From positions 1-64,000 of the forward strand of contig NZ_RXYA01000001.1 of NCBI RefSeq assembly GCF_008086595.1: a stretch of DNA of 64,000 nucleotides, given 5' to 3'. Numbering within the stretch: position 1 is the stretch's first letter; every line of letters starts with the position of its first letter. Made by a program: the position numbers and the translations under genes. The stretch is from Acetobacterium paludosum (GTDB lineage Bacteria > Bacillota > Clostridia > Eubacteriales > Eubacteriaceae). Under the pieces are notes generated by a model, which saw nothing but the letters and a program-made list of their open reading frames with translations, did not search any database and was not told where the DNA came from. Shown piece after piece: positions 27,997 through 37,766 of the stretch.

Positions 27997-29157
27997 ATGG
28001 AAGAGTTGGGACTTCGGCCCACATGGGCAGAAATTAATTTAGATGCATTGAGACACAATTATGAAGAAATCAGAAGAATCGTGGGACCCGATGTTAAAAT
28101 TTTAGGCGTCGTGAAAGCAGATGCTTACGGTCATGGCGGATTGGAATGCGGCCAGGCGTTATGTAATGCCGGAGTGGATATGTTGGCGGTTGCATTTGTG
28201 GATGAAGCCATTGCTTTGCGTCAAGGGGGAATCTCCTGTGAGATTTTGCTTTTAGGTTTCACGCCCAAAGAGCTCATCCCGGAGCTGATAAAATGGAATG
28301 TGATTCCCGGTGTTTATCAAATGGATTTTGCTGCGGCACTGTCAGATTACTGTCTGGAAGTAGGCATTAAACATCCGCTCCATATTAAAATCGACACGGG
28401 AATGGGACGGATTGGACTTGACTGGAGTGAAGCGCCGGAAGCGATTGAAGCCATGAGCCAGTTGAAAGGTATTGAAATACAAGGATTATACAGTCATTTT
28501 TCAACTGCTGATGAAAAAGATAAAAGCTACACCATGGAACAGGTTCGACGTTTTAAAGACGTTATTGCCAAGCTGGAGGAAAAAAATATTCAGATACCGT
28601 TAAAACATATTGCCAACAGCGCCGCGATTTTTGATCTGGAGGGACTTCATTTTGATATGGTCCGTCCGGGGATCATTCTTTATGGGTTATACCCATCCAA
28701 TGAAGTGGATCGATCAAAAATCGCTTTAAAACCAGTGATGACCTTGAAATCCACCATTGTACATCTGAAAATGATTCACCCCGGTGATTCGGTGAGTTAT
28801 GGCAACCACTTTGTCGCAAAAGACGACTGTCTGATTGCGACATTGCCAATCGGTTATGCGGACGGATTCACCCGAATGCTCAGTGGTTCGGCCAAAGTCT
28901 GGATTAAAGGGCGACAGGTACCGGTAGTCGGGAACATCTGCATGGATCAGTGCATGGTGGATGTTTCCGAACTAGACGATATTCGTCTTTATGATGAAGT
29001 CGAGATATTTGGCGAAAATATTTCGGCCGACAGTTTAGCAGATGCAGTTGGCACCATCAACTATGAAATAACCTGTATGCTAAATAAACGGGTGCCGCGG
29101 GTTTATCTTGAAGATGGAGTCGAAAAGAATATTCGACGGGATATATTAGCTCAATAA
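27997..29157 (+). CDS. alr: Alanine racemase
   Basis: 386 residues. Interconverts L- and D-alanine for peptidoglycan. PLP-binding lysine in [10 protein letters not shown] near residue 40, the second catalytic Tyr in the C-terminal beta domain region DSVSYGNHF, and IGYADGFTR are visible. It is part of a tight gene run with ispF and mtnN, and together with ddl (22528) supplies D-Ala-D-Ala. Confidence 0.95.
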   Translation: MEELGLRPTWAEINLDALRHNYEEIRRIVGPDVKILGVVKADAYGHGGLECGQALCNAGVDMLAVAFVDEAIALRQGGISCEILLLGFTPKELIPELIKWNVIPGVYQMDFAAALSDYCLEVGIKHPLHIKIDTGMGRIGLDWSEAPEAIEAMSQLKGIEIQGLYSHFSTADEKDKSYTMEQVRRFKDVIAKLEEKNIQIPLKHIANSAAIFDLEGLHFDMVRPGIILYGLYPSNEVDRSKIALKPVMTLKSTIVHLKMIHPGDSVSYGNHFVAKDDCLIATLPIGYADGFTRMLSGSAKVWIKGRQVPVVGNICMDQCMVDVSELDDIRLYDEVEIFGENISADSLADAVGTINYEITCMLNKRVPRVYLEDGVEKNIRRDILAQ

Positions 29158-29203
29158 CACAATATTGAAAGCAATATTAATTATTAAATACAAGGAGAAA
29201 TAC

Positions 29204-30013
29204 ATGGCATTTTTAGAAGAAACCGCTCGGGAAATTCGTAAAGATATAGTAAAAATGATTGGCAAAGCAAGCTCAGGACATCCCGGTGGATCTTTATCGT
29301 CTGTAGAAATTTTGACACTGCTTTATTTTGAAGAAATGAATGTGGACGAGAAAAATCCTCGCGCCGAAGATCGTGACCGTTTTGTGTTATCAAAGGGTCA
29401 TGCAGCACCTTTATTATATGCAACCTTAGCAGCGAAAGGGTTTTTCCCAAAAGAAGAGTTACAGAACCTTAGACAGCTTGGTTCTATTTTGCAGGGGCAT
29501 CCTGATATGAACAAGGTTCCGGGGGTTGACATGTCAACCGGCTCATTGGGCCAGGGTATTTCGGCAGCAACGGGTATGGCACTTGGCGGAAAAATAGATA
29601 AAAAAGATTATAAAGTTTATGTTTTACTGGGGGACGGCGAGTTAGAAGAAGGTCTTGTCTGGGAAGCGGCCATGGCCGCCAGTCACTACCGGCTCAACAA
29701 TTTAATCGCTTTTGTGGATAATAATAATCTCCAGATTGACGGAGCAATATGCGATGTTATGTCGCCCTATCCCATTGATGCAAAGTTTGAAGCCTTTGGC
29801 TGGAACGTCATCATGGTTGAAAACGGTCATGATTTTGATCAACTGAGAAAAGCGATTGAAGTGGCAAAGAAATCAGAGGACAAACCAACCGTTATTGTTT
29901 GCAAGACCATCAAAGGAAAAGGTGTATCTTTTATGGAAAACAATGCCGGATGGCATGGAAAGGGACCAAATGCTGAGCAAGTTCTACAGGCTTTGGCAGA
30001 ATTGGAGGCATAA
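29204..30013 (+). CDS. Transketolase, N-terminal (ThDP-binding) subunit
   Basis: 269 residues from the ATG at 29204, after AAGGAG. This is the N-terminal half of transketolase encoded as a separate gene: [27 protein letters not shown] and the ThDP motif GDGELEEG...NN ([16 protein letters not shown]). It pairs with the following gene. Split transketolase is common in Clostridia and archaea and serves pentose-phosphate carbon exchange. It is separated from alr by 46 nt, so cotranscription is possible. Confidence 0.93.
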   Translation: MAFLEETAREIRKDIVKMIGKASSGHPGGSLSSVEILTLLYFEEMNVDEKNPRAEDRDRFVLSKGHAAPLLYATLAAKGFFPKEELQNLRQLGSILQGHPDMNKVPGVDMSTGSLGQGISAATGMALGGKIDKKDYKVYVLLGDGELEEGLVWEAAMAASHYRLNNLIAFVDNNNLQIDGAICDVMSPYPIDAKFEAFGWNVIMVENGHDFDQLRKAIEVAKKSEDKPTVIVCKTIKGKGVSFMENNAGWHGKGPNAEQVLQALAELEA

Positions 30014-30015
30014 AC

Positions 30016-30957
30016 ATGGCAGAAATGAAATCAACACGACAAGCCTATGGCGAATACTTGGTTGAATTAAGCAATAAAATAGAGAATCTGGTTGTTTTGG
30101 ATGCGGATTTATCGGGCGCAACAAAAACAAACATATTTGCAAAAGAATGTCCGGACCGGCACTTTAATGTAGGTATCGCAGAATCAAATCTAATGGGGAT
30201 GGCCGCCGGGTTGGCAACTACGGGAAAAATTCCTTTTGCCAGTACTTTTGCAATTTTTGGAGCCGGACGGGCCTATGAAATTGTCCGCAACAGCATTTGT
30301 TATCCAAAACTTAATGTAAAAATTGCATTGACCCATTCCGGTATTTCGGTCGGGGAAGATGGGGCTTCCCATCAGGCGATAGAAGATATCACGCTGATGC
30401 GGGTTATTCCAAATATGACCGTTTTATGCCCGGCCGATGCCATCGAAACAAGAAAAATGATGGATGCGGCCATTGCAATTGATGGACCGGTATACATCCG
30501 TTTAGGTCGGAGTGATGTTCCCGTTATTTTTGATGAAGATTATGAATTTGAAGTTGGAAAAGCAGGCTTATTAAAAACAGGACGAGATGTGACCATTATT
30601 GCAGTTGGCTTAATGGTTGGACCCGCTTTGGAAGCGGCAGAACTGTTGAAAGCAGAGGGAATATCAGCCCAGGTTATCAACATGGGTTCAATTAAACCGA
30701 TTGATGTAGACGCCATTGAAGAGGCTGCCATTAAAACCGGAGCGATTGTAACGGCAGAAGAGCACAGCATTATTGGTGGTCTTGGCGGAGCTGTTGCCGA
30801 GGTGCTTTGCGAAGTGGCACCAGTACCGATGGAACGAGTTGGCATCAAAGATATTTTTGGACAATCCGGGAAAGTGGCACCGCTGATGGAAAAATACGGT
30901 CTGACCGCAAAGGATATTGTTGCTGCGGCTAAAAAAGTCATTGAACGAAAAAGATAA
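30016..30957 (+). CDS. Transketolase, C-terminal (pyrimidine-binding) subunit
   Basis: 313 residues, starting three bases after the N-terminal subunit. Contains the Pyr domain (ADLSGATKTNIFAKECPDRHFNVGIAESNLMG with the ThDP-activating Glu) and the C-terminal domain (AEEHSIIGGLGGAVAE). The two chains form one active site at their interface. A terminator follows. Confidence 0.93.
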   Translation: MAEMKSTRQAYGEYLVELSNKIENLVVLDADLSGATKTNIFAKECPDRHFNVGIAESNLMGMAAGLATTGKIPFASTFAIFGAGRAYEIVRNSICYPKLNVKIALTHSGISVGEDGASHQAIEDITLMRVIPNMTVLCPADAIETRKMMDAAIAIDGPVYIRLGRSDVPVIFDEDYEFEVGKAGLLKTGRDVTIIAVGLMVGPALEAAELLKAEGISAQVINMGSIKPIDVDAIEEAAIKTGAIVTAEEHSIIGGLGGAVAEVLCEVAPVPMERVGIKDIFGQSGKVAPLMEKYGLTAKDIVAAAKKVIERKR

Positions 30958-31011
30958 GTTATTTCAATAAATTTCAGGATAATAGGCGGCGTCGCCTTAT
31001 TTAGATTTGTC

Positions 31012-31060
31012 TACACTCCCAATAGCGCCTTCAGGGTGCTATTGGGAGTGTATTAAATTT
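31012..31060 (+). terminator. Terminator after the transketolase genes
   Basis: ACACTCCCAATAGC pairs with GCTATTGGGAGTGT (14 bp) around a GCCTTCAGG-type loop. Only a weak T-run follows. Confidence 0.75.
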
Positions 31061-31139
31061 CAGATAACAATTTAATTTAAAAAAGACAGTTTCGAATAAT
31101 CGAATAAGTGATAAATTTTTGCTTTTCAAATTTTTTAGG

Positions 31140-31167
31140 TTGATTTATAGAGGTTATATGGTATATT
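31140..31167 (+). promoter_or_regulatory. Promoter of the MoxR-VWA operon
   Basis: TTGATT (31140-31145), 16 nt, TATATT (31162-31167), 65 nt before the MoxR start. The rest of the 30958-31231 gap holds only the preceding terminator. Confidence 0.5.
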
Positions 31168-31231
31168 AAATTCATTCTAAACAACAGATTAACAACAATC
31201 GATGCAAGGCATTGACAGAAAGGAAAGATAG

Positions 31232-32155
31232 ATGAGATTAACCGAAGAATTATTGAAACAAGGAATAAATGGAAAATTGCTGGACGATGTGAAACATTTC
31301 AGAGAATTCTATAAGCTGGATGAAAAGCTTCAGGACCGGGTGCCGAATACAGAAAATGTATTTTATGGAAAAGATATCTGGGCCATGTGCATCACAGCCA
31401 TTCTGGAGGGAGAAAATGTATTACTTTCAGGACCAAAGGCAACTGGTAAAAATGTTTTAGCCGATAATATCTGCGAATTATTCAATCGACCCCAGTGGAA
31501 TACTTCATTTCATGTGAACACCGACAGCACCAGTTTAATCGGAACCGATACTTTTATCGACAATGAGGTAAAACTGCGTCGCGGTTCTGTTTATGAGTGT
31601 GCCATTAATGGAGGATTTGGAGTTTTCGATGAAATCAATATGGCTAAAAATGATGCCTTAGTGGTGCTTCATTCAGCGCTGGATTATCGGAAGGTCATTG
31701 ATGTGCCAGGCTATGAAAAAATAAAACTACATGAGGCAACTCGTTTTATTGGAACCATGAACTATGAATATGCCGGAACAAAAGAGCTTAATGAAGCCCT
31801 GGTTTCTCGTTTTATGACCATTGATATTCCCCAGATTGAAGAAGAAACATTGATGGTCATCCTTAAGGGATACTTTCCAGATGCCAATGAAGAAATCCTG
31901 CCCCAGTTTGCCGGAATATTTTTGGATCTTCAGGAGAAGTCAAAAAACTCGGAAATTTCAACCAAATCCGTCGATCTTCGTGGCATTATCGGAAGCCTCA
32001 AAACGATTCGACGGGGCTTAAAGCCGATGCTGGCAGTTGATATGGGTGTCGTCGGAAAAACATTTGATCAGTATGAAAAGGAAATTGTATTGGACGTTAT
32101 CAAAACACGAATCAGAGAAAGTTGGGAACCTGCGGATGTTTTTGGCAAGCTCTAA
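31232..32155 (+). CDS. MoxR-family AAA+ ATPase
   Basis: 307 residues. Walker A GPKATGKN near residues 66-73, Walker B GVFDEIN near 130, and sensor 1 in FIGTMNYEYAG. MoxR ATPases act as chaperones that help mature or remodel partner proteins, usually with a von Willebrand factor A protein encoded next door, which is the case here (next gene). The substrate is unknown. A ribosome site AAAGGAAAG precedes the ATG. Confidence 0.88.
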   Translation: MRLTEELLKQGINGKLLDDVKHFREFYKLDEKLQDRVPNTENVFYGKDIWAMCITAILEGENVLLSGPKATGKNVLADNICELFNRPQWNTSFHVNTDSTSLIGTDTFIDNEVKLRRGSVYECAINGGFGVFDEINMAKNDALVVLHSALDYRKVIDVPGYEKIKLHEATRFIGTMNYEYAGTKELNEALVSRFMTIDIPQIEEETLMVILKGYFPDANEEILPQFAGIFLDLQEKSKNSEISTKSVDLRGIIGSLKTIRRGLKPMLAVDMGVVGKTFDQYEKEIVLDVIKTRIRESWEPADVFGKL

Positions 32156-32188
32156 ATTTCTGAAGACTAGGGAAGGGAGGCGAACCGC

Positions 32189-33961
32189 TTGAAGGATGCC
32201 AAATGGATTTATGAAGATTATGAATTTGACAATCGCATAGCCAATCTCATGTGGACGGTTTCCGGGGATTATGACGAAAACATGGACAGCGGCGAGAAAA
32301 GTTTTATTTCGGAAAATGTGGCCTTGTACCATGCGGTAACAGCCGGAGGACGACGGAAGTTTGTTGACTGGACAAAAGTTAAGAAATATGTCATCAGCCG
32401 TTATCGGGCGGGTTTCGATAAAGACATTGTCTTGGGCCTCATCTCCATGGGCAGCGATGTGCTTGTTGAAGAAAAAATCATTGCTGAACGTCCCGGCGTC
32501 TATGACATCAGAAAAAAGGCCTACGACGATATCTTTGCAAATTACTATAAGCTTCATACCGAAAACCTTTTAGAGAAAGTGGAGCACGCCATCATTCTTG
32601 AAAAAATGGATAAGAGCGTTATGCTTGATTCGGAAACAAGCAAACTCAAGAAAGATTTGCTGGGACTTCAGAATCGGGAAGATACCGTTGATTTTCTCAA
32701 AGGTATTGAAGATATCTATATGGAATACTTTCCACTTTTTGTTGAAGAAGATGGCAGCGATCGAAAAGATTCCAAAGATAAGCAAAACAGTTTGCGGGGC
32801 GACTTCAGCGATTTTATGCTGGAAGAATTATATGAAGATGATCCGGAAGAATCCGAAATTGAAGCTTCGGTTGAAGAGCTTGCCGATGCCCTCCTGGGCG
32901 AATCCCAGGGAGAAATGTCGAATGTTAATAAAAATGAGGGAAACAGCCGTGTCTTGAGAGTTCAGGAAGAAGATCTGGGGAAAATTTATGAAAAAGTAGC
33001 TTACTATTATGGAAATTCTTTTCTGCCCATCAGTGAAGTTAGAAAACTGCAAAACCAAGTGTGTCAGGGAGAGCATGGCAATTGCCGAATCCATATGACC
33101 GACGGGGTTCTTCGAAGTGATTCAAAAAACGAATTTCAGCAGAAATATGTCAAACGCCAGCAAACGAAAAATATCGAAGTCTTTCGGGCAAATTTCAAGG
33201 TGTGCAAGCGGAATGTGAATAAACTAAAAGAAAGCATGTCCCGTACCTTGGTTCAGGAAGAAATCATGGATGCCATCCCGTCAGATGCCGGTCAACTGGT
33301 GGCGAATAAACTCTGGCGGATCAATCGCAGCAGCAATCACAAGGTTTTTGTGAAAAATATTGACAACAACAAGGGCAGTTTTGTGGTGGATATTCTCATG
33401 GATTCCAGTGGGTCTCAGCGCCGAAATCAATCCCGGGTGGCGATTCAGTCTTACATTCTGGCCCAGGCGCTGACCCTGGTAGGCATTCCCAACCGGGTCC
33501 TCGGGTTTTCCAGCTTTCTTGACTATACGGTTATCAAGCGGTTCCGAGATTATGAATCCCCATTGTCTACCAATGACAATATTTTTGAATATTACTGTTC
33601 AGGAAACAACCGGGACGGTCTGGCTATCAAGGCGACCTGTGAAGATTTGCTGAAACGTCGGGAGGAGAATAAAATTCTGATCGTATTAAGTGATGGACGC
33701 CCCAATGATATTAAAGTCGGCAAGGGCCAGGTTAATGATTTGAAAGAAGCGTATCGCGGACGGGTGGCCATATCAGACACAGCTAAAGAGGTTCGCTTTG
33801 CCAGACAGCAGGGTATTCTGGTTCTTGGCGTTTTTACCGGAAAAGAGCAGGATTTAATGGCAGAAAAATTAATTTACGGCAAGGACTTTGCCTATATCAA
33901 AGACATCAATCGTTTTGCCGACATGGTTATCAAATATTTAAAACAAATTATTGCGAATTAA
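32189..33961 (+). CDS. VWA-domain protein, partner of the MoxR ATPase
   Basis: 590 residues starting with TTG at 32189, with GGAAGGGAGG ten bases upstream and no better ATG. The N-terminal 250 residues are helical, and residues 190-255 are strongly acidic. The C-terminal third (from about 395) is a VWA domain with the MIDAS pattern DSSGS, preceded by VDILM, and a later LIVLSDGRPND. The layout resembles the VWA partners of RavA/MoxR or NorD/CobT-like proteins. The pair probably assembles a metal-dependent complex, but no client gene is adjacent. Confidence 0.8.
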   Translation: MKDAKWIYEDYEFDNRIANLMWTVSGDYDENMDSGEKSFISENVALYHAVTAGGRRKFVDWTKVKKYVISRYRAGFDKDIVLGLISMGSDVLVEEKIIAERPGVYDIRKKAYDDIFANYYKLHTENLLEKVEHAIILEKMDKSVMLDSETSKLKKDLLGLQNREDTVDFLKGIEDIYMEYFPLFVEEDGSDRKDSKDKQNSLRGDFSDFMLEELYEDDPEESEIEASVEELADALLGESQGEMSNVNKNEGNSRVLRVQEEDLGKIYEKVAYYYGNSFLPISEVRKLQNQVCQGEHGNCRIHMTDGVLRSDSKNEFQQKYVKRQQTKNIEVFRANFKVCKRNVNKLKESMSRTLVQEEIMDAIPSDAGQLVANKLWRINRSSNHKVFVKNIDNNKGSFVVDILMDSSGSQRRNQSRVAIQSYILAQALTLVGIPNRVLGFSSFLDYTVIKRFRDYESPLSTNDNIFEYYCSGNNRDGLAIKATCEDLLKRREENKILIVLSDGRPNDIKVGKGQVNDLKEAYRGRVAISDTAKEVRFARQQGILVLGVFTGKEQDLMAEKLIYGKDFAYIKDINRFADMVIKYLKQIIAN

Positions 33962-33965
33962 AAAC

Positions 33966-34016
33966 AACCGCCAATCTGAGGCCCTTAAGGCGACCCTGAT
34001 TTGGCGGTTTTTTTGC
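33966..34016 (+). terminator. Terminator after the VWA gene
   Basis: AACCGCCAATC and GATTTGGCGGTT form the stem around an internal smaller hairpin (AGGCCCTTAAGGCGACCCT), followed by TTTTTTT. Confidence 0.85.
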
Positions 34017-34129
34017 ATAAAATTTCGGGGTTATTCAGTCAAAGATCCCGTTGAGCTTTTCACATCGGCAAATGTCTTTTGTAAGGCAGCAGTTCGTTAA
34101 TGGATGCGTCTTCGCTATAGCGGCTATCT

Positions 34130-34948
34130 TTAATGACTACAGACATTGATTATTTCTGCCGAATATTTTTCTGCAATTATGTCTGCCATGGTTTTTATTT
34201 TTGACAAGTCAATATTTGATGGATTTCCACAATAGCCTAACGGGGTAATATTTTTGGCAATTTCGCCACCTTTAACCCATTGTTGTAAATCGGCTAAGGT
34301 CAGGTTGGTTGGTTTTAAAGCCTTTGCTTTTTCAGTATTTACCAGTTCTCTGTAGGAAAGTGCCATCCAGCTTGTTTCTGTCGCTCCTGCGTGAATATCA
34401 ATAACATTGGTTTCAAGATTGGCTTTATTTGGATCTAATTTGACTTTTACCAGATAAGAAGCGTCTTTATTTAAATCCATTCGCGAAATAAAATTTGAAT
34501 CAATCAAAAAATAGGCTTCAATGTTCTTTTCGTTTGCTTTGGCGACAATATCAGCAATTGTTTTAATATGAATAAAATCGCCATGAAAATTCAATAAGAA
34601 TATCTTTTTGAACCCCCATTTTTTTAAATTTTCCAAAATCTCCAGAAGTATTGTGGTCATTGTTTCGGGCTTGATAGAAAAAGAACCGACAAAGCTATTC
34701 GTAATACTGTTTACGCCCCAATAAAAGGGGGGAGCGATAACGACTTGATGATCTTTAGCTTCCAGTTTTTGTTTAACCTTCTGACTTAAAGATTGAGTCA
34801 GATAAATGTCTGTTCCGGTGCAGAGATGTGGACCATGTTCTTCAACAACTGATACTGGCAGCAATACACAGGCATTTTGCTTGATTGATTCTTCAATTTC
34901 CGGATAGGGCATATCCACCAATGTGTCTTTAAAAATAGAATATTCCAT
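34130..34948 (-). CDS. Creatininase-family amidohydrolase
   Basis: 272 residues. Family metal-binding residues appear in LLPVSVVEEHGPHLCTGTD (Glu, His, Asp) and in LLNFHGDF. The family includes creatininase and enzymes that open formamide-like rings, so the substrate cannot be told. The ATG follows AAGGAG by eight bases. It lies downstream of a MerR regulator on the same strand, probably in one transcript. The stretch 34017-34129 holds a 28-codon open frame (34060-34146, minus) with no recognisable match. Confidence 0.85.
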   Translation of the reverse strand: MEYSIFKDTLVDMPYPEIEESIKQNACVLLPVSVVEEHGPHLCTGTDIYLTQSLSQKVKQKLEAKDHQVVIAPPFYWGVNSITNSFVGSFSIKPETMTTILLEILENLKKWGFKKIFLLNFHGDFIHIKTIADIVAKANEKNIEAYFLIDSNFISRMDLNKDASYLVKVKLDPNKANLETNVIDIHAGATETSWMALSYRELVNTEKAKALKPTNLTLADLQQWVKGGEIAKNITPLGYCGNPSNIDLSKIKTMADIIAEKYSAEIINVCSH

Positions 34949-35008
34949 CGTGATTTTCTCCTTAGTGTTTTTATTAATTTAATAATAAAGTCTTCCCTAG
35001 GGAGAGGG

Positions 35009-35866
35009 TCAAACATTATTTATAAAAATTTGAACCTCGGTTAAAAAAATATTTGTAATGTCAGTAGTCACCTCACTGATATAATAAATTTCAAGTGTAG
35101 CGGATGGGCTGATAATTTCGTTAGTTAATGTTTCACTGAACGTTTCATAAAAAGCTATTTTCCGAAGCGAATTGTAATTGCCTTTATGAAGAACACAGGC
35201 ATAATGTCCGGCAGGTAAAGTTATTTTTTGAAAATCCTCAAATCCTAATGGTGATTTTATTGCATAACCTATTTTTAAATTGACCTGCTGTGAGTTCTTG
35301 GAAATAGTTCTGATTGCCAGAGGTGGCGAACAGATATTGCTGAAATACAGGCCCTGTTCCTGCATGCGGTCTAAAATTAATTTATAAGTATCTCTGTAAA
35401 TTGAAGAAGTATATTCGCCATTGTATTCTTTAAATATGATGGTTCTGTCAGAAATTTCTTTTATTAAAATAGTTTCAGGATCATTACTGCCTAAATTTTC
35501 GATGATATCAGTGTAATGTGATTTCATCATTTGGATTTTTTTAAGTTTGTCAGAAAGCAAGGCTATTTCATTTTTAATACTCGCTTCTTGTGTCGCTAAG
35601 AGATTGCTTAAATGGTCAAAAATATTCGAAGGCGTATTCTGATTATAAAAGGTGCTGATATCTTCCAGTGAAATACCTAATTCCTGCAATTGTTTGATTG
35701 CTATTAATCGGGTAATCTGCGATTTTTTATAAAAACGATAATTGTTATTCTGATTGACTAATGCCGGTTTTAAAAGACCTAATTGATCATAATAACGCAA
35801 AGTTTTATGAGAGACTTTACCTATTTTTGCCAGTTCACCAATGCTCAATAGGATATCATTGCTCAA
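35009..35866 (-). CDS. MerR-family regulator with GyrI-like effector domain
   Basis: 285 residues from TTG at 35866 after AAGGAGA. N-terminal winged helix LSIGELAKIGKVSHKTLRYYDQLGLLKP, a coiled-coil dimer helix (about 80-125), then a GyrI-like ligand-binding domain as in BmrR/multidrug-sensing MerR proteins. It likely controls its own operon (with the creatininase gene) and may act on the divergent ABC exporter at 36060, since the 190-bp spacer is shared. Confidence 0.88.
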   Translation of the reverse strand: MSNDILLSIGELAKIGKVSHKTLRYYDQLGLLKPALVNQNNNYRFYKKSQITRLIAIKQLQELGISLEDISTFYNQNTPSNIFDHLSNLLATQEASIKNEIALLSDKLKKIQMMKSHYTDIIENLGSNDPETILIKEISDRTIIFKEYNGEYTSSIYRDTYKLILDRMQEQGLYFSNICSPPLAIRTISKNSQQVNLKIGYAIKSPLGFEDFQKITLPAGHYACVLHKGNYNSLRKIAFYETFSETLTNEIISPSATLEIYYISEVTTDITNIFLTEVQIFINNV

Positions 35867-35978
35867 ATTTTCATCTCCTTTTTTATTTCTTTCATTTGCA
35901 TTATATCATTGCAATAAGCCAAACTGTATTTTTTATACAAATTATGCTACGCGTCTCAACCCTGAAAATCAACCCCGA

Positions 35979-36012
35979 GGATCAACCTTTCGGTTGATTT
36001 TCTTTTTTTCGT
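35979..36012 (+). terminator. Hairpin with T-run in front of the ABC exporter
   Basis: ATCAACC-TTTC-GGTTGAT followed by TTTCTTTTTTT on the plus strand, about 50 nt before the ABC gene. It could be an attenuator for that operon. A TACAAT box (36020-36025) lies right behind it with TTGATT 20 nt upstream, a spacing that MerR-type promoters use. Confidence 0.5.
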
Positions 36013-36059
36013 TTTCCGATACAATCAACGCAAGAACATGACAGGAAAGGAAAAAAAGA

Positions 36060-36998
36060 ATGAACACGATTATATCAGTGAACCAATTGAAAAAAAGTTT
36101 TGATGAAAAGCAGGTGGTCAAAGAAATCTCTTTTGCAGTGAAGAAAGGCGAGATCCTGTGTCTGCTGGGGCCCAATGGGGCCGGTAAAAGCACCACCATC
36201 AACATGCTCTGCGGGATATTGGATTATGATGGGGGCGACATGCGCTATCAGGGAAAAAACATTAAAGACTGCCTGAATCAATTTAAGCGAAATCTGGGGG
36301 TGGTTCCTCAGGATCTGGCCATTTATGAGGACCTCAGTGCGGAACAGAACGTCCGTTTTTTTGCATCACTCTACGGTTTGAAAGGCCGTGTGCTGGAAGA
36401 AAAGGTCAATAAAGCCCTGGATTTTTCCGGCCTGCTGGAAAGAAAAAAGGATAAGGCCAAAACCTTTTCCGGCGGGATGAAACGCCGGTTGAATATTGCC
36501 TGTGCCATTGCTCACGAGCCGGAGCTGTTGATTATGGATGAGCCTACGGTGGGGATTGATCCCCAATCCCGAAATCATATTCTCAGTTCCATCAAAAAGT
36601 TGAGCCAGCATGGCATGACTATTCTCTATACGACCCATTATATGGAAGAGGTGGAAGAAATTTCCACCCGGATTCTGATCATGGACAGCGGCACCATCAT
36701 TGCCGAGGGCACCAAGGAAAGCTTAAAAGAAGACATTTTTGATGAACGGCAGTTTATCATGGAAATTGAAGAAGACAATAATCTGAATGTGGATGAGTTC
36801 TACAAAATAGAAGGCATCAAGAAAGTGGAAAAAAAGGCCCAGACGCTGACCATCACCACCCTGAAAAATATTGAAAATCTGGATAAGATCATTGCAATGG
36901 TCATTGCCAGCAAATCAAAAATTCTCAATCTCTTCTGCCGGACCGCCAGTCTGGAAAATGTGTTTCTCCGCTTAACCGGAAAAAGTTTAAGAGATTAG
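36060..36998 (+). CDS. ABC transporter ATP-binding protein (ABC-2/DRA type)
   Basis: 312 residues. Walker A GPNGAGKST near 37-45, signature FSGGMKRR near 138, Walker B LLIMDEPTVGID. The C-terminal 80-residue extension is typical of drug- and antibiotic-exporting ABC-2 ATPases. It is the first gene of an exporter operon with two ABC-2 permeases, four bases apart. Substrate unknown. The operon is divergent from a drug-sensing-type MerR gene. Confidence 0.92.
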   Translation: MNTIISVNQLKKSFDEKQVVKEISFAVKKGEILCLLGPNGAGKSTTINMLCGILDYDGGDMRYQGKNIKDCLNQFKRNLGVVPQDLAIYEDLSAEQNVRFFASLYGLKGRVLEEKVNKALDFSGLLERKKDKAKTFSGGMKRRLNIACAIAHEPELLIMDEPTVGIDPQSRNHILSSIKKLSQHGMTILYTTHYMEEVEEISTRILIMDSGTIIAEGTKESLKEDIFDERQFIMEIEEDNNLNVDEFYKIEGIKKVEKKAQTLTITTLKNIENLDKIIAMVIASKSKILNLFCRTASLENVFLRLTGKSLRD

Positions 36999-37010
36999 GG
37001 GATGAACATA

Positions 37011-37766
37011 ATGACAACCATCAATCTGAGAAACCTCTATTTAATCAGCAAGGAAGATTTCAGGAACCTGTTTAAAAATCCGATGTGGCTTTTTTACAAT
37101 GCCGCCTTTCCATTTTTATTGATTGTGATTCTGGGCTTTTTGAGCAAAGACAGTTATGGCGGCGAGGTGAGCTCCTTTGATTATTATGGCATCACCCTGA
37201 TGATCTACACGGTCATTTCGAGCGGCATGACCTCGGCCAATGCCTTTATGGAAGTGACTATCCGTAAACCCAATATGCGCATTATCTACGCTCCGGGGAA
37301 TGAGCGGGTGATCTACCTGTCTAAGATTCTTTCAACATTTTTATTCTGCCTGCTTTGTCATCTGGGGGTTGCAGCTTTGGTTTTTACAATGTTTCATATT
37401 CATGTGGATGCGATTCCCCAACTATTGATTCTTTTGGTTTTGACTGAGCTCTTTTCGGTCGGTCTGGGGGTTATGTTCTGTTGTGTTTTTAAAACGGAAG
37501 CGATGGCCAATCAGATCCTCAGTATCGTCATCAATATCTTTGCTATTCTGGGGGGGCTTTTATTTCCCATGGATGGTTACGGACCGGTGGTGCGAGGTCT
37601 CAGTTATCTGTCCCCGGCCAAATGGCTGGCGAATACCAGCTTTTCGATGATCTATGACCACAATTTTTCATGGTTTTATCCCACGGTTCTGGGGTTGATT
37701 CTGGCAACCCTGGTGGTTTTCATTATTTGTGCTAAAACATTCAGAAAAGAGGATTGTATATGTTAG
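37011..37766 (+). CDS. ABC-2 type permease
   Basis: 251 residues from the ATG at 37011; the ATG at 37002 lies too close to the AGGGG ribosome site. Six predicted membrane segments with the ABC-2 pattern (N-terminal cytoplasmic start, LFYNAAFPFLLIVILGFL, late GLLFPMDGYGPVVRGLSYLSPAKW). Partner of the preceding ATPase. Its end overlaps the start of the next permease. Confidence 0.88.
   Translation: MTTINLRNLYLISKEDFRNLFKNPMWLFYNAAFPFLLIVILGFLSKDSYGGEVSSFDYYGITLMIYTVISSGMTSANAFMEVTIRKPNMRIIYAPGNERVIYLSKILSTFLFCLLCHLGVAALVFTMFHIHVDAIPQLLILLVLTELFSVGLGVMFCCVFKTEAMANQILSIVINIFAILGGLLFPMDGYGPVVRGLSYLSPAKWLANTSFSMIYDHNFSWFYPTVLGLILATLVVFIICAKTFRKEDCIC

Noticed and set aside
32018-32557. Minus-strand open frame of 179 codons
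   Set aside because: Antisense to the MoxR and VWA genes, no supporting signal.
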